From Erythrobacter sp. CCH5-A1 (GTDB lineage Bacteria; Pseudomonadota; Alphaproteobacteria; Sphingomonadales; Sphingomonadaceae): a stretch of DNA of 14,037 bases. The position numbers and the translations under genes are program-made. Positions 1 through 8,388 of the stretch are shown here, piece after piece; within the stretch, counting starts at the first letter, position 1, and each line of letters starts with the position of its first letter. The notes below the pieces were generated by a model. That model saw only the letters and a program-made list of their open reading frames with translations, had not been told where the DNA came from and searched no databases. Where the stretch lies: positions 1 through 14,037 of the forward strand of contig NZ_LSKQ01000063.1 in NCBI RefSeq assembly GCF_001557115.1, in the 5' to 3' direction.

Positions 1-63
1 GGGAAACTGGCGGTGGAGACACCCCACAGCGCCCACGTCTGACTCTACTGTGAGGTCGCGCCA

Positions 64-801
64 ATGAACCGCAGAGGACTCTTCTCCGCTCTCGCCGCCA
101 GCCTGCTGCTTGGTGTTACAGCCGTCGTTGCCCAGGATTTGACGGACTTCGACCCGAAAGCGATCGAGGCGCGGGCCGATACATTCAAGGCCGACGCCCA
201 GGCGCTCTTCGACTATGCTACCGCTAACGCGCAAACCCAAGGCGAAGAGGCGCAAACGGTTGTCGCGCAAGGCTATGAGGCAGTTGAACGCCTCGATGTG
301 TCGCAGATCGCCGGCAAGGATGGCCCGGTCGACTTCGACGAAATGGTGGCTGGCGCCAGGGCCGGCATGGCCCGCCCCAAGGGTGCGCCGCTGTTCGTGG
401 CATTCGCGAGCCTGTCGATGCCTGAAGAGGCGCTCGCACAGATGATCGCGGATACGACCAGGGCAGGCGGCGTGGTCGTTTTCCGCGGCTTTTCCACCGG
501 CAATCCGCAAACTTTCATCAGCGGTATTCGCAAGGTTGTCGACCAGTCAGGCGCAAGCAATGTCGCGATCGATCCCCGGCTGTTTCGTTCGTTTGGCGTC
601 GAACGGGTGCCTACCTATGTGGCTCTCTCGACCGATTTCGAGCCCTGCGATCAGCTCGATTGTGTGACCGCGCCGCCGCCTCATGATCGCATCTCGGGCA
701 ATACCAGTGTGGCTTATGTGCTCGAAACCTTCGCCGGGGCCGACGGTCCGGGCGCGCCGGTTGCCCGTTTCGCCCTTGCCAATCTGAGGGGGAAGAGGTG
801 A
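64..801 (+). CDS. trbC: TrbC, F-type T4SS pilus assembly protein
   Basis: This is a periplasmic protein of the F-type conjugative pilus assembly machinery, 245 residues (F TrbC is about 210). Residues 1-23 are a signal peptide with a basic start, a hydrophobic stretch and a likely cut after VVA or AQ. The family's C-terminal half is recognisable: a FASLSMPEEALAQM segment near residue 115, then GGVVVFRGF, then the thioredoxin-like IDPRLFRSFGVERVPTYVAL near residue 175. A C-x4-C pair follows, but there is no CXXC active site. The ATG has GAGG eight bases upstream. Its stop overlaps the GTG start of traN (GTGA), so the two are translationally coupled. Position before traN matches F-type operons. 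The assignment comes from recognised family motifs and synteny. Confidence 0.9.
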   Translation: MNRRGLFSALAASLLLGVTAVVAQDLTDFDPKAIEARADTFKADAQALFDYATANAQTQGEEAQTVVAQGYEAVERLDVSQIAGKDGPVDFDEMVAGARAGMARPKGAPLFVAFASLSMPEEALAQMIADTTRAGGVVVFRGFSTGNPQTFISGIRKVVDQSGASNVAIDPRLFRSFGVERVPTYVALSTDFEPCDQLDCVTAPPPHDRISGNTSVAYVLETFAGADGPGAPVARFALANLRGKR

Positions 802-2534
802 ATGGCCTGCGCATCCTTGCGGTCTCCCTTGCGCTCGCGGCTTGCGGTCATCTTGCGCACGCTCAGATGGCGGCCAGTGATGCGAGGGTCGAGGGCGAAG
901 CAATCGCAAAGGGTGTTCGTGACACCACGTCATCGGGTATTCTTGGAAATGGTTCGCCGGCAAACGTCCCCGGCTTCCAGGGTACGGATATTCCAACGCG
1001 TGATTATGTCGACGATCCTGCCGGGCTGACAGCGGCGGGGGAAGCGCAGCGGTATCGCAATGAGTACCGTGTGATTGTCGATCCCTACAGACCCCGTTTC
1101 GATCCGGGTACTGTCGACCTGTCTGCCGGTCGCCTGATTGAAGCTGACCCCGATGCTTATCTCGGCGCTGGTGGCGGGCCTGGAGGAGCAGCGGGAGCCT
1201 GCAACCCCTTACCTCCGGGGGGCACTGGCACGACGACTTATCTCGAAAGCTGCAATGCCGGCTCGCAGCCCTTTGCGGAGGCGCGCAGCTGCAATGCGTC
1301 GTTGCAGATCCAGACCGAGGGACGACGCACATGGGAATATTCATGCGAAACCGAGGAGTTTGCGGATCGCAATGAGATGTGTCCGATGCTTGCCCAAGCT
1401 CAGGGCTCCAGCTCTTGCACTCTCGAACGGAGCGTTCGGATAGGGCAGAGATGCCTTCAATGGGTGGACGAGGAATTTGGTCGCAGGTGGTGCGCTGAAC
1501 CGGGTGAGCCAATTTTCCGCCAAGTCTGGCAATGCCCCTTCCGGCTGAGCGGTGTACCCGGCGGGATTGAACGCAACACCTCGCGGATCGTCGGCGAGAC
1601 CGTTGACGAGGCGGCCTGTCAGAGCGTCACGAATGGTGCCACCTGTACGCTTGCGAGCGAGGTCTGCACGGCGCCCGGAGAAACCCGGCTCATCAATGGT
1701 CTTTCGGTGACGCGCAGCTGCTGGGAGTGGCAGCGTACCTATCAGTGTGAAGGGGTGGCTCCCGCCAATGACTGTGCTGCCCTTGAGGCACGCGGCGATT
1801 GCAGGTTCAGCCATGACGAGTGCCTGAGTTTTGACGCCGACGGTGTGACCTGCAACGTTCATGATCGCTGGTACCAGTGCGCCATTCCCGGCGCGGGATC
1901 GCCGCCACCCCCTGCCTATGTCTGCGCAGGCGACCTCTATTGCATCAACGGCGAATGCACTCAGGTCGAGCGCGAGGCATCGACTGAGTTCAAGGACGCG
2001 ATGGTCGCCATGAACGTCATGGGCGAACTGCGGGACGGGTTTGATCCTGATCGGTTGAAGATCTTCAGCGGTGAGCATTTGCGCTGCACCCGCAAGGTTT
2101 TCGGGTTGTCGAACTGCTGCAGCGGCAAGGGCGTGCCGCTTCTCACGCCGTTCCTGTGTGACCGCGAAGACCGTGAGGTCGACAAGCGGGATGACGCAGG
2201 TCTGTGTCGTTTCATCGGGACCTATTGCTCAGCCCGCGTGCTCGGGGTCTGTGTGACCCGCAAGCAGTCCTACTGCTGCTACGGCAGCAAGCTCGTCCGG
2301 ATCCTCAATGAGCAGGGCAAGGCCCAGCTTGGGATGCGGTGGGGCACGCCGCAGCGCCCTGACTGTGAAGGTTTCCTGATCGCCCAGTTTCAGCGGCTTG
2401 ACTTGAGCCGCATGGATTTCCGGGAGGTCTATGCCGAGTTCGTTGATGCGGCAAAGCTGCCCGACGAGATCGATATGTCGATCCAGATCCAGCAGAAAAT
2501 TCAGAACTACTACAACACCAACGGTGGGACCTGA
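798..2534 (+). CDS. traN: TraN, mating-pair stabilisation outer-membrane protein
   Basis: TraN is the outer-membrane protein by which the donor stabilises contact with the recipient. The protein is 578 residues (F TraN about 600) and contains about 32 cysteines after the signal peptide, many as repeated single Cys in CxW/CNxS contexts and as CC pairs near the C-terminus (SNCCSG, SYCCYG), as expected for a disulfide-rich adhesin. The start is GTG, with a purine-rich GAGGGGGAAGAG upstream and a 4-base overlap with trbC. The leader (residues 1-22) can be read as an ordinary signal peptide cut after AHA. It also contains L13-A14-A15-C16, a lipobox-like motif. The disulfides would be served by the thioredoxin-like TraF encoded downstream. 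Confidence 0.9.
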   Translation: MNGLRILAVSLALAACGHLAHAQMAASDARVEGEAIAKGVRDTTSSGILGNGSPANVPGFQGTDIPTRDYVDDPAGLTAAGEAQRYRNEYRVIVDPYRPRFDPGTVDLSAGRLIEADPDAYLGAGGGPGGAAGACNPLPPGGTGTTTYLESCNAGSQPFAEARSCNASLQIQTEGRRTWEYSCETEEFADRNEMCPMLAQAQGSSSCTLERSVRIGQRCLQWVDEEFGRRWCAEPGEPIFRQVWQCPFRLSGVPGGIERNTSRIVGETVDEAACQSVTNGATCTLASEVCTAPGETRLINGLSVTRSCWEWQRTYQCEGVAPANDCAALEARGDCRFSHDECLSFDADGVTCNVHDRWYQCAIPGAGSPPPPAYVCAGDLYCINGECTQVEREASTEFKDAMVAMNVMGELRDGFDPDRLKIFSGEHLRCTRKVFGLSNCCSGKGVPLLTPFLCDREDREVDKRDDAGLCRFIGTYCSARVLGVCVTRKQSYCCYGSKLVRILNEQGKAQLGMRWGTPQRPDCEGFLIAQFQRLDLSRMDFREVYAEFVDAAKLPDEIDMSIQIQQKIQNYYNTNGGT

Positions 2535-2537
2535 CCC

Positions 2538-2915
2538 ATGAGCAGCGCCGATATTCTTGCCTTCCCGCAGAGCGAGCCGTTTCCGCCAGCGCAGGTGCTC
2601 GATCTCGCGGTCAGCGTCGCCATCGGCCGCGATCTGGCGCGCAGCGAGACCGAGATGTTCGCGCTCATCAAGGACTGGTTCTTGCGGCCTGCGACCGTCG
2701 GCGAATTGGCCGCATCTATCCGGCGCCTTCTTGATTGTGGTTCGATTCTGCGGGTGAGTGATGGCGAGTTCCACTTTTGCCTCACGCCAGCAGGTGTGGA
2801 GGCGACCACCACCCTGTCGGGGGGAATGATCCGGATGATCGACCGGGGCCGCGGTTACTTCAAGACCGCCTTCCTCTTGCAGATGCTCGACCTTGAAAAA
2901 GGAAAATGCCCATGA
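2538..2915 (+). CDS. Unnamed tra-operon protein, possible winged helix
   Basis: This is a 125-residue protein I do not recognise by name. It has no signal peptide or membrane segment, so it should be cytosolic, unlike all its neighbours. Residues 40-95 look like a small winged-helix fold: helix (MFALIKDWF), helix (TVGELAASIRRLLDCG), then two short strands (SILRVSDGEFHFCLT) leading into an LTPAGVEATTTL segment like that after the wing in MarR/PadR-type domains. This is a visual judgement, not a match to a family. It begins 3 bases after the traN stop and its stop overlaps the traF start (ATGA), so it belongs to the transfer operon. Possible roles are operon feedback control or a scaffold. Coding status is well supported by context; function is open. 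Confidence 0.75.
   Translation: MSSADILAFPQSEPFPPAQVLDLAVSVAIGRDLARSETEMFALIKDWFLRPATVGELAASIRRLLDCGSILRVSDGEFHFCLTPAGVEATTTLSGGMIRMIDRGRGYFKTAFLLQMLDLEKGKCP
2899..2903 (+). promoter_or_regulatory. Ribosome binding site that decides the traF start
   Basis: AAGGA lies 8 bases before the ATG at 2912 but only 2 bases before the ATG at 2906. The spacing favours 2912, which also forms an ATGA overlap with the preceding stop codon. Confidence 0.6.
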
Positions 2916-3715
2916 CGAGACTAGCGCTCCTCAGCCTTGCTGCGGCCCTCGGGGCCGCGGCTGTTCCCTTGCTGGCCCAGCCACCGGCTGATGCCAATCG
3001 CGATGCGTTCTACTGCGACGAGCGCAAGCTTGGGAGCTGGTTTTACTGCAATTCCGAGGAGGCCAAGCGCAAGGCACGCGAGCAGGCGATGCCCGCATCG
3101 CCTGCCATTCCTGCAACCGAGCGGATGGCCCAGATCACGGCGAAACTTGATGAGCTCAAGGCACGCGCCATTCTCGAGCCAACGTCTGAGAACATCGTCA
3201 GCTATATTCGGTTTCAGCGTGAGCAGCTCGACCGTGCTTCGACATTCGCGGATGTGTGGGGCCGCTCAATCTGGCAGAACCCCGATCTCGACTATACGCT
3301 CGAACGGCCTGTTTCGACTCTCGCAAAGCAGACTTGGGCAGAGGACCGCAAAGCCCAGCGTGAAGGCTCGATGGCAGCGCTCACCGAGCGCTACGGGGTC
3401 TTCTATTTCTACTCCTCGTCCTGCTCGGCTTGCCGAACCTTTTCGCCGGTGATGCGGGCGCTGTCTGACACCTATGGACTCGAGGTGCTCGCGGTCTCGA
3501 TGGATGGCGGACCCAACGAAGCGTTTCCCAATTACGTCGTCGATAGTGGTCAGTACCAGCGGATGGGCCTGCAGGGCGGAGCTGTACCAGCCCTGGTTCT
3601 CTTCGACACCCAGACACGCAAACCGATTCCGATCGGCTACGGCGTGATGGCGGCCGACGATGTGATGCAGCGTATTTTTTACCTCACCCAGATTGAGCCC
3701 GGGAGTGACTACTGA
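2912..3715 (+). CDS. traF: TraF, thioredoxin-like conjugal pilus assembly protein
   Basis: This is a periplasmic pilus-assembly protein of the F-type TraF family, 267 residues (F TraF about 247). Residues 1-22 are a signal peptide (LALLSLAAALGAAAVPLLAQ). A conserved N-terminal part, FYCDERKLGSWFYCN, is typical of the family. The C-terminal half is a thioredoxin fold with C171-S-A-C174 and a VPAL cis-proline loop near residue 226. The plasmid F TraF has lost the CXXC and relies on TrbB, so this copy probably has its own redox activity, plausibly for disulfides in TraN and TraH. The start at 2912 is chosen because the ribosome site is well spaced; 2906 would add only two residues. The stop shares one base with the traH ATG (TGATG). 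Confidence 0.92.
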   Translation: MTRLALLSLAAALGAAAVPLLAQPPADANRDAFYCDERKLGSWFYCNSEEAKRKAREQAMPASPAIPATERMAQITAKLDELKARAILEPTSENIVSYIRFQREQLDRASTFADVWGRSIWQNPDLDYTLERPVSTLAKQTWAEDRKAQREGSMAALTERYGVFYFYSSSCSACRTFSPVMRALSDTYGLEVLAVSMDGGPNEAFPNYVVDSGQYQRMGLQGGAVPALVLFDTQTRKPIPIGYGVMAADDVMQRIFYLTQIEPGSDY

Positions 3716-5157
3716 TGGCACGCCAGACCAAGCGCGGCGTTGCCGCCCGCCTCTTCCGCTCTTCGGGGACGGGACTTGCCGTGCTTGCCGCTGCGAGTTT
3801 TGCGGTAGCCCCGGTCAGTGCCAATGTCGGCTCGGAGCTCAACAGCTTCTTCGACGATATGGGCGCTGCCGCCAATGCCACCGGCCCCGTCGCCTATCAG
3901 GGCCAGTCGGCAGGCTATTACTCGGGCGGCAACATCTGGACCCGCTTTCCGCAAAAGAACGTGAACCCGGTCAATCTTCAGTTGCCGGGGGTGAAAGCCG
4001 GGTGCGGGGGCATCGATGTCTTCTCCGGCAGCTTCTCCTTCATCAATACCGATGAGATCGTGGCGATGCTGAAGGCGACTGCCAACAATGCGCTGGGTTT
4101 TGCCTTCCAGCTCGCAATCAAGTCGATCAGCCCGCAGATCGCTTCGACCATCGAGGAGATGGCACAGAAGGTTCAGCAGATGAACCAGTTCAACATGAAC
4201 AGCTGCGAAGTGGCGCAGAACCTTGTCGGCGGTCTGTGGGGCAAGTCCGACCGTATGTCCTCGGAGATTTGCAAGTCGGTCGGCAACAGCCAAGGGCTGT
4301 TCTCGGATTGGGCCAAGAGCCGCCATGAATGCGGGACAGGTGGCCAGCGCGCCTCCACGATCGCGGCCAACAGCGATCCCAACATACCAGCGCAGAGCTA
4401 CAATTTCACCTGGGAGATGCTCAAACAAAGCTACCCCAGTTTCTCGACCGAATTCCGTGAGTACCTCATGACCTTCGTCGGAACGGTGATCTTCTACCAG
4501 GATGGCGATGCCAGCGGCAAACGCGGGTTCCAGTTCGTGGGGCAGGGCGACCGCGCCCTTTTGACCGCGCTCCTGGACGGTACCAGTTCGGTTACGATGC
4601 TGAATTGCGATACCAACGACAAGTGTCTCAACCCGACCACGCAGGCCATGTCGATTTCGGCGTCACAGGCGTTGAAACCCAGGGTCCGGGCGATGATCGA
4701 GAGCATGAACGCGAAGGTTCGCAGCAATGCTGCGCTCACCAGTGACGAGATCGGCTTGCTCGGGGCGACCACGATTCCACTCTACAAGATCATGACGGTC
4801 AACGCTGCCGCAACGCTCGGCGGTATGACCAGCAACGACATGAATGACCTCGCCGAAATCGTGGCGATGGATCTGCTCGATGCGCTTGCGCAGCAGTATT
4901 ATGGCTATGCCTCGCGCGGGGTTGGGACCTTCCAGAACGCCAATGAGGAAGCGCTTTCGCAGTGGCGCGATCAGATCAATTCGGTCCGACAGGTGCTCGA
5001 CACATACTCGCAAGGCATGAAGCTGCGCCTCGACCGGACCCAGCATGTCGTTCAGCGCGCGGTGTTCCTCGAGGGCACGCTCAGGAACAATCTGTCGCCG
5101 CAGATGTCGGCCGCGCTGTCATTCAGCACGTCGCTTTCGCGCCAGGGCATCCAGTAG
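3715..5157 (+). CDS. traH: TraH, conjugative pilus assembly protein
   Basis: TraH is a periplasmic/outer-membrane-associated F-pilus assembly protein. The product is 480 residues (F TraH about 458). Residues 1-37 form a long signal peptide with basic residues, a hydrophobic core and a likely cut after VSA. Family-typical segments are the N-terminal NSFFDDMGAAANATGP, the YYSGGNIWTRFP stretch, the PGVKAGCGGIDVFSGSFSFI block around residues 90-112, and MNSCEVAQNLVGGLW near residue 160. Residues 125-155 and about 405-450 are helix-rich and may form coiled coils. GGGAG at 3701-3705 lies nine bases before the ATG, inside traF. Its order between traF and traG is canonical for F-type systems. Confidence 0.93.
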   Translation: MARQTKRGVAARLFRSSGTGLAVLAAASFAVAPVSANVGSELNSFFDDMGAAANATGPVAYQGQSAGYYSGGNIWTRFPQKNVNPVNLQLPGVKAGCGGIDVFSGSFSFINTDEIVAMLKATANNALGFAFQLAIKSISPQIASTIEEMAQKVQQMNQFNMNSCEVAQNLVGGLWGKSDRMSSEICKSVGNSQGLFSDWAKSRHECGTGGQRASTIAANSDPNIPAQSYNFTWEMLKQSYPSFSTEFREYLMTFVGTVIFYQDGDASGKRGFQFVGQGDRALLTALLDGTSSVTMLNCDTNDKCLNPTTQAMSISASQALKPRVRAMIESMNAKVRSNAALTSDEIGLLGATTIPLYKIMTVNAAATLGGMTSNDMNDLAEIVAMDLLDALAQQYYGYASRGVGTFQNANEEALSQWRDQINSVRQVLDTYSQGMKLRLDRTQHVVQRAVFLEGTLRNNLSPQMSAALSFSTSLSRQGIQ

Positions 5158-5169
5158 GGACCGCGTGCC

Positions 5170-7956
5170 ATGATGGAGATCTTCACGATCGGCGGGGGCG
5201 AATACATCGTCAATGTCTTCAATACGGTGTCCGCCTGGACCGGGGGAGGGGGCTTTCGCTCGCTGCTGCGCGTCGTGATGGTCATGGGCCTCATCTACAC
5301 GCTGCTGGTGGTGGCGTTCAGCCTGGATTGGCGTGCCTGGTTCAACTGGTTTCTGGGGGCGACGCTCATGTACGGTGCCCTCATCGTACCCACGATGACG
5401 GTGAGGGTCACCGACCGCCTCAATCCATCCCTGGCTCCCGCTACGGTCGCCAATGTCCCTCTGGGGCTGGCAATGATAGCCTCGGTCAGTTCGACCGCGG
5501 GTGATTGGCTCACGCGCACGGCTGAGACGGTTTTCGTGATGCCAGGTTCGCTCCAGATGTCGAGCAACGGCATGATCTACGGCGCGCGCCTCTGGGACCG
5601 CACCCAGGACTTCCGAATCCGGGATCCCCGCATCAGCGCCAATCTTGAAGAGTACATGAAGCAGTGCCTCTTCTACGATATCCTGCTCGGCTTCAAATCC
5701 TTCGATGCGATCGCGAACTCGAACGATATCCTGACGGAGATGGGGCCGGGCTCGCCCGCGCGAGGGATGAAGTTCATTCCCGAAAGCGGCCCTCCTACCA
5801 TTGTGACGTGTCAGGTCGGTTATACGGCGATCGCGACCGGCGTTACGACCTATTCTGATACCGCACTCGAGGAGGAGGGTCGCAAGATTTTCCCAGGGTT
5901 AACCCCTGCGCTAGCGCGCTCGAAGCTGATTGCGGACCTGCCGGTTGTTGCCAACCATTTCCATGGCAGTTCGCAGACTGCCCAGCAGATTTTTCAACAG
6001 CGCTCGCTCGTCAACGCCTTCCTTCAGGCGCGTGCCAACCTCGGCGCGGCCGATGGTGACACCTTCGCCGTCCTGCGTGCCGAGGAGCAGGCGCGCAATA
6101 CCTATACGTCGATAGCGGAGCAGGCCATGACCTGGGTTCCGCTCCTGAACATCGTCCTGACGGTCGTCTTCTATGCGATGTTCCCGGTGATCTTCCCGCT
6201 CTTCCTCATCCCGCGCAGTGGGACGCCTGCGCTGAAGGGATACTTTACTGGCTTCTTCTACCTAGCCGCTTGGGGACCGCTCTACGTGGTCTTGCACATG
6301 TTCATCATGGACCGGACGGCTGATGCGATGAACGCGACCTCGCCGGGCGGGGTGACGATGGCCGGGATGGCAGGCATCGATGCCGTCAACACAGACACGG
6401 CAACGATCGCAGGCTTCCTGATGATGTCGATCCCGTTTCTGGCGGCGGGCATGGCCAAAGGTGCGATGGCGGTTTCGTCTCAGGCAACTTCGATGTTGGC
6501 GCCTGCCCAGTCTGCGGCCGAGGCTGCAGCGGTGGAGCGCACGACCGGGAATTACGCTTACGGCAACGAGAGCTACATGAATCTCTCGAGCTCCAACCGG
6601 CAGTCTGACCAGTGGAACACGGCGCCGTCCTTCACCGGTGGGGCACCGCTAATGTCGAGTGTAGGAGCGAATGCCGCAATAACCCGAACGACATCTGATG
6701 GGTTGACGGTTTACGATACCTCACCTGCTATGAGCCGTCTCGCGTTTGCATCTTCTGTCAGCCAATTCGCAAATGCTGAGCGCCAGCAGACGCTGTCCGA
6801 ACTGGAGACAGCGCGAAACACGTTGAGCGAAGAGCGCTCCCGTGCGCTTTCGTTGGCTGACCGAACTTCGAGCCGACAAATGACCGGCACCCGCAATTCC
6901 AGCGGTTCCGAGAGTTCTTCAGGGTTCCGGTCCGGCGAGAACATGCAGCGGTTTGACAACCAGTCGCTTGATGCACGCGACACGGTGTCGGAGAGCGATC
7001 GTGTGAGTTCTTCGCAGGGTGCCCAGCAAAGCAACACGGATCGCCTCGAGACAACCAAGGGTGGCTCGCTGAGCGTCGGGGGTTCAGCGGGGCGCGGCGG
7101 CAATCGCGCTGCAAATGGTGAAGGCGGAAGCGGGGCCAATGGCGCTATTGGCGGCAACGTTCAGGCTGGAATTAGTGGCGGTCGATCGCGGCTAGATGCT
7201 GTCACCCGAGGAACTGAGGCCAGCCAGAGCCAGGGCTTCGACTCAGCAACATCTGACAATCGTTCGAATGGATCCAACGCAACGCAGGACAGCGGCAGCT
7301 ATTCGCAAAGCGGCAGCTTCAGCCGGAGCGAAGGGTATTCGGAGGCGGCCTTTTCTCGTGAACAGGCTCTTGAGGACGTTCGGCGGATTGATAAGCGCAT
7401 TGCGGCGATTGACGAGGTCTCGAAGTCTCTCAGCAGCAACACGTCGAGCAGGGATGGCTATGGGTCCAATCTCTCCTTTGACCTCAGCCAGATCATCGCA
7501 AGCCAATATCAGGAAAAGGCGGCTGAACTGGGGCTGACGGCACCGAGTCTGGCACGCACTGATCTTAGCCCCCAGGAGCAGGCGACTGCTGAAGTGGTCG
7601 CGCGGGCGATCATCGCCGACTATTACGATCAGCGGGTGGCGCCATTCAATGATCTGATCCCGCAGCCCGGTTCGCTAGTTGGCAATGTCTCGGGCCCGGG
7701 CGCATTTACCGAGACAGACCTACGCGGACAGGGACCCCGCCGTTCCGTCAGCTCCCCGCGAAATCTTGTAGAGGGGGTGCCAGACAGCGCGATCAGCGAT
7801 CGAATTGATGAAGGCGGCCAGTCTCTCGGACAGCGTTATGAGACCAATGTCACGCGATCCGGTCAGCGCCGACAGGATTTCGAGCAGGATCGTAAAGGTG
7901 AGGGCGGTGCCGATGAGCGATTTAATGAGCGCTTCTATGACAGAGATCAGCGGTGA
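5170..7956 (+). CDS. traG: TraG, inner-membrane pilus assembly and mating-pair stabilisation protein
   Basis: The product is 928 residues, very close to F TraG (938). The N-terminal half is the membrane part needed for pilus assembly. Hydrophobic segments lie near residues 35-52, 57-74, 320-350, 358-383 and 411-435, with a large non-cytoplasmic loop between about 75 and 318. The C-terminal half (from about 450) is hydrophilic and Ser/Gly/Asn/Gln-rich. It ends in a highly charged tail and contains the region that in F TraG acts in pair stabilisation and entry exclusion. Either ATG (5170 or 5173) fits the AGGGA at 5156-5160. It is the last gene of the tra block; no traD or traI follows, and the next gene is on the opposite strand. 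Confidence 0.92.
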   Translation: MMEIFTIGGGEYIVNVFNTVSAWTGGGGFRSLLRVVMVMGLIYTLLVVAFSLDWRAWFNWFLGATLMYGALIVPTMTVRVTDRLNPSLAPATVANVPLGLAMIASVSSTAGDWLTRTAETVFVMPGSLQMSSNGMIYGARLWDRTQDFRIRDPRISANLEEYMKQCLFYDILLGFKSFDAIANSNDILTEMGPGSPARGMKFIPESGPPTIVTCQVGYTAIATGVTTYSDTALEEEGRKIFPGLTPALARSKLIADLPVVANHFHGSSQTAQQIFQQRSLVNAFLQARANLGAADGDTFAVLRAEEQARNTYTSIAEQAMTWVPLLNIVLTVVFYAMFPVIFPLFLIPRSGTPALKGYFTGFFYLAAWGPLYVVLHMFIMDRTADAMNATSPGGVTMAGMAGIDAVNTDTATIAGFLMMSIPFLAAGMAKGAMAVSSQATSMLAPAQSAAEAAAVERTTGNYAYGNESYMNLSSSNRQSDQWNTAPSFTGGAPLMSSVGANAAITRTTSDGLTVYDTSPAMSRLAFASSVSQFANAERQQTLSELETARNTLSEERSRALSLADRTSSRQMTGTRNSSGSESSSGFRSGENMQRFDNQSLDARDTVSESDRVSSSQGAQQSNTDRLETTKGGSLSVGGSAGRGGNRAANGEGGSGANGAIGGNVQAGISGGRSRLDAVTRGTEASQSQGFDSATSDNRSNGSNATQDSGSYSQSGSFSRSEGYSEAAFSREQALEDVRRIDKRIAAIDEVSKSLSSNTSSRDGYGSNLSFDLSQIIASQYQEKAAELGLTAPSLARTDLSPQEQATAEVVARAIIADYYDQRVAPFNDLIPQPGSLVGNVSGPGAFTETDLRGQGPRRSVSSPRNLVEGVPDSAISDRIDEGGQSLGQRYETNVTRSGQRRQDFEQDRKGEGGADERFNERFYDRDQR

Positions 7957-7987
7957 CCCCTCGAACCCAACCGCCATTCCAGAAATC

Positions 7988-8212
7988 CTACCAGCTAAGG
8001 ATGGCCACTAGGAGAAAGGCAATCGAGAGAGCCAGTGCAATCAGCGAACTACCCTTCGACGGCTTCCCTCCGTATGTCAGATACTCTTCCGGATGCCTGA
8101 GGTTGCCGAAACGGCTAGGGAGATCAGTTGGCGATGCGCCACGCGAGATATCGCCGGTGACGACAGCATAAGTGATCGGATCCATGTTCGATCTGTTGTT
8201 GAAATCGTCCAT
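7988..8212 (-). CDS. Small tail-anchored membrane protein, function unknown
   Basis: This is a 74-residue protein with a hydrophilic N-terminal 55 residues and a single C-terminal hydrophobic segment (SLIALALSIAFLLVAILSW, residues 56-74), so it probably sits in the inner membrane with its N-terminus cytosolic. The reading frame is open further upstream (to 8341). The start at 8212 is chosen because AGGAG on the minus strand (8220-8224) is exactly seven bases before that ATG. It converges on traG, with 31 bases between the two stops, and is divergent from the GntR-like gene. I do not recognise the family. Entry-exclusion proteins are often small membrane proteins next to traG, but here the strand is opposite and no homology is visible, so that remains speculation. 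Confidence 0.65.
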   Translation of the reverse strand: MDDFNNRSNMDPITYAVVTGDISRGASPTDLPSRFGNLRHPEEYLTYGGKPSKGSSLIALALSIAFLLVAILSW

Positions 8213-8219
8213 CGCCGTT

Positions 8220-8224
8220 CTCCT
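8220..8224 (-). promoter_or_regulatory. Ribosome binding site fixing the start of the small membrane protein
   Basis: On the minus strand this reads AGGAG, seven bases upstream of the ATG at 8212. It argues against the longer open frame that starts near 8341. Confidence 0.6.
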
Positions 8225-8388
8225 ACCCTTTCCGTAGCGTTTTTTTGCCAAAAAGACAATCATAGGTTCAACGCTGCGAGGGGTCAGGAGTCGATTGCCG
8301 ATTCGATTTGTATGCGCGATTGCGCGGGGTGCCGGAATCATACCAGAAGGGGAGCGGTTACGCTGAAATCAAGCGAGCCGTTGAGAGC

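Noticed and set aside
2..67. Open frame whose TGA overlaps the trbC ATG (ATGA), possibly the 3' end of traU
   Set aside because: Synteny predicts traU here, but the 21 visible codons show no recognisable TraU ending, and two other frames also stop close by (42 and 53), so the upstream gene's frame cannot be chosen.
547..1512. 321-codon minus-strand open frame across trbC/traN
   Set aside because: It lies antisense to two well-supported genes, has unlikely composition (many Arg, Pro, His, Cys) and no domain; it is a shadow of high-G+C coding sequence.
3709..4428. 239-codon minus-strand frame across traH
   Set aside because: It is antisense to the clear TraH family sequence with no independent signals.
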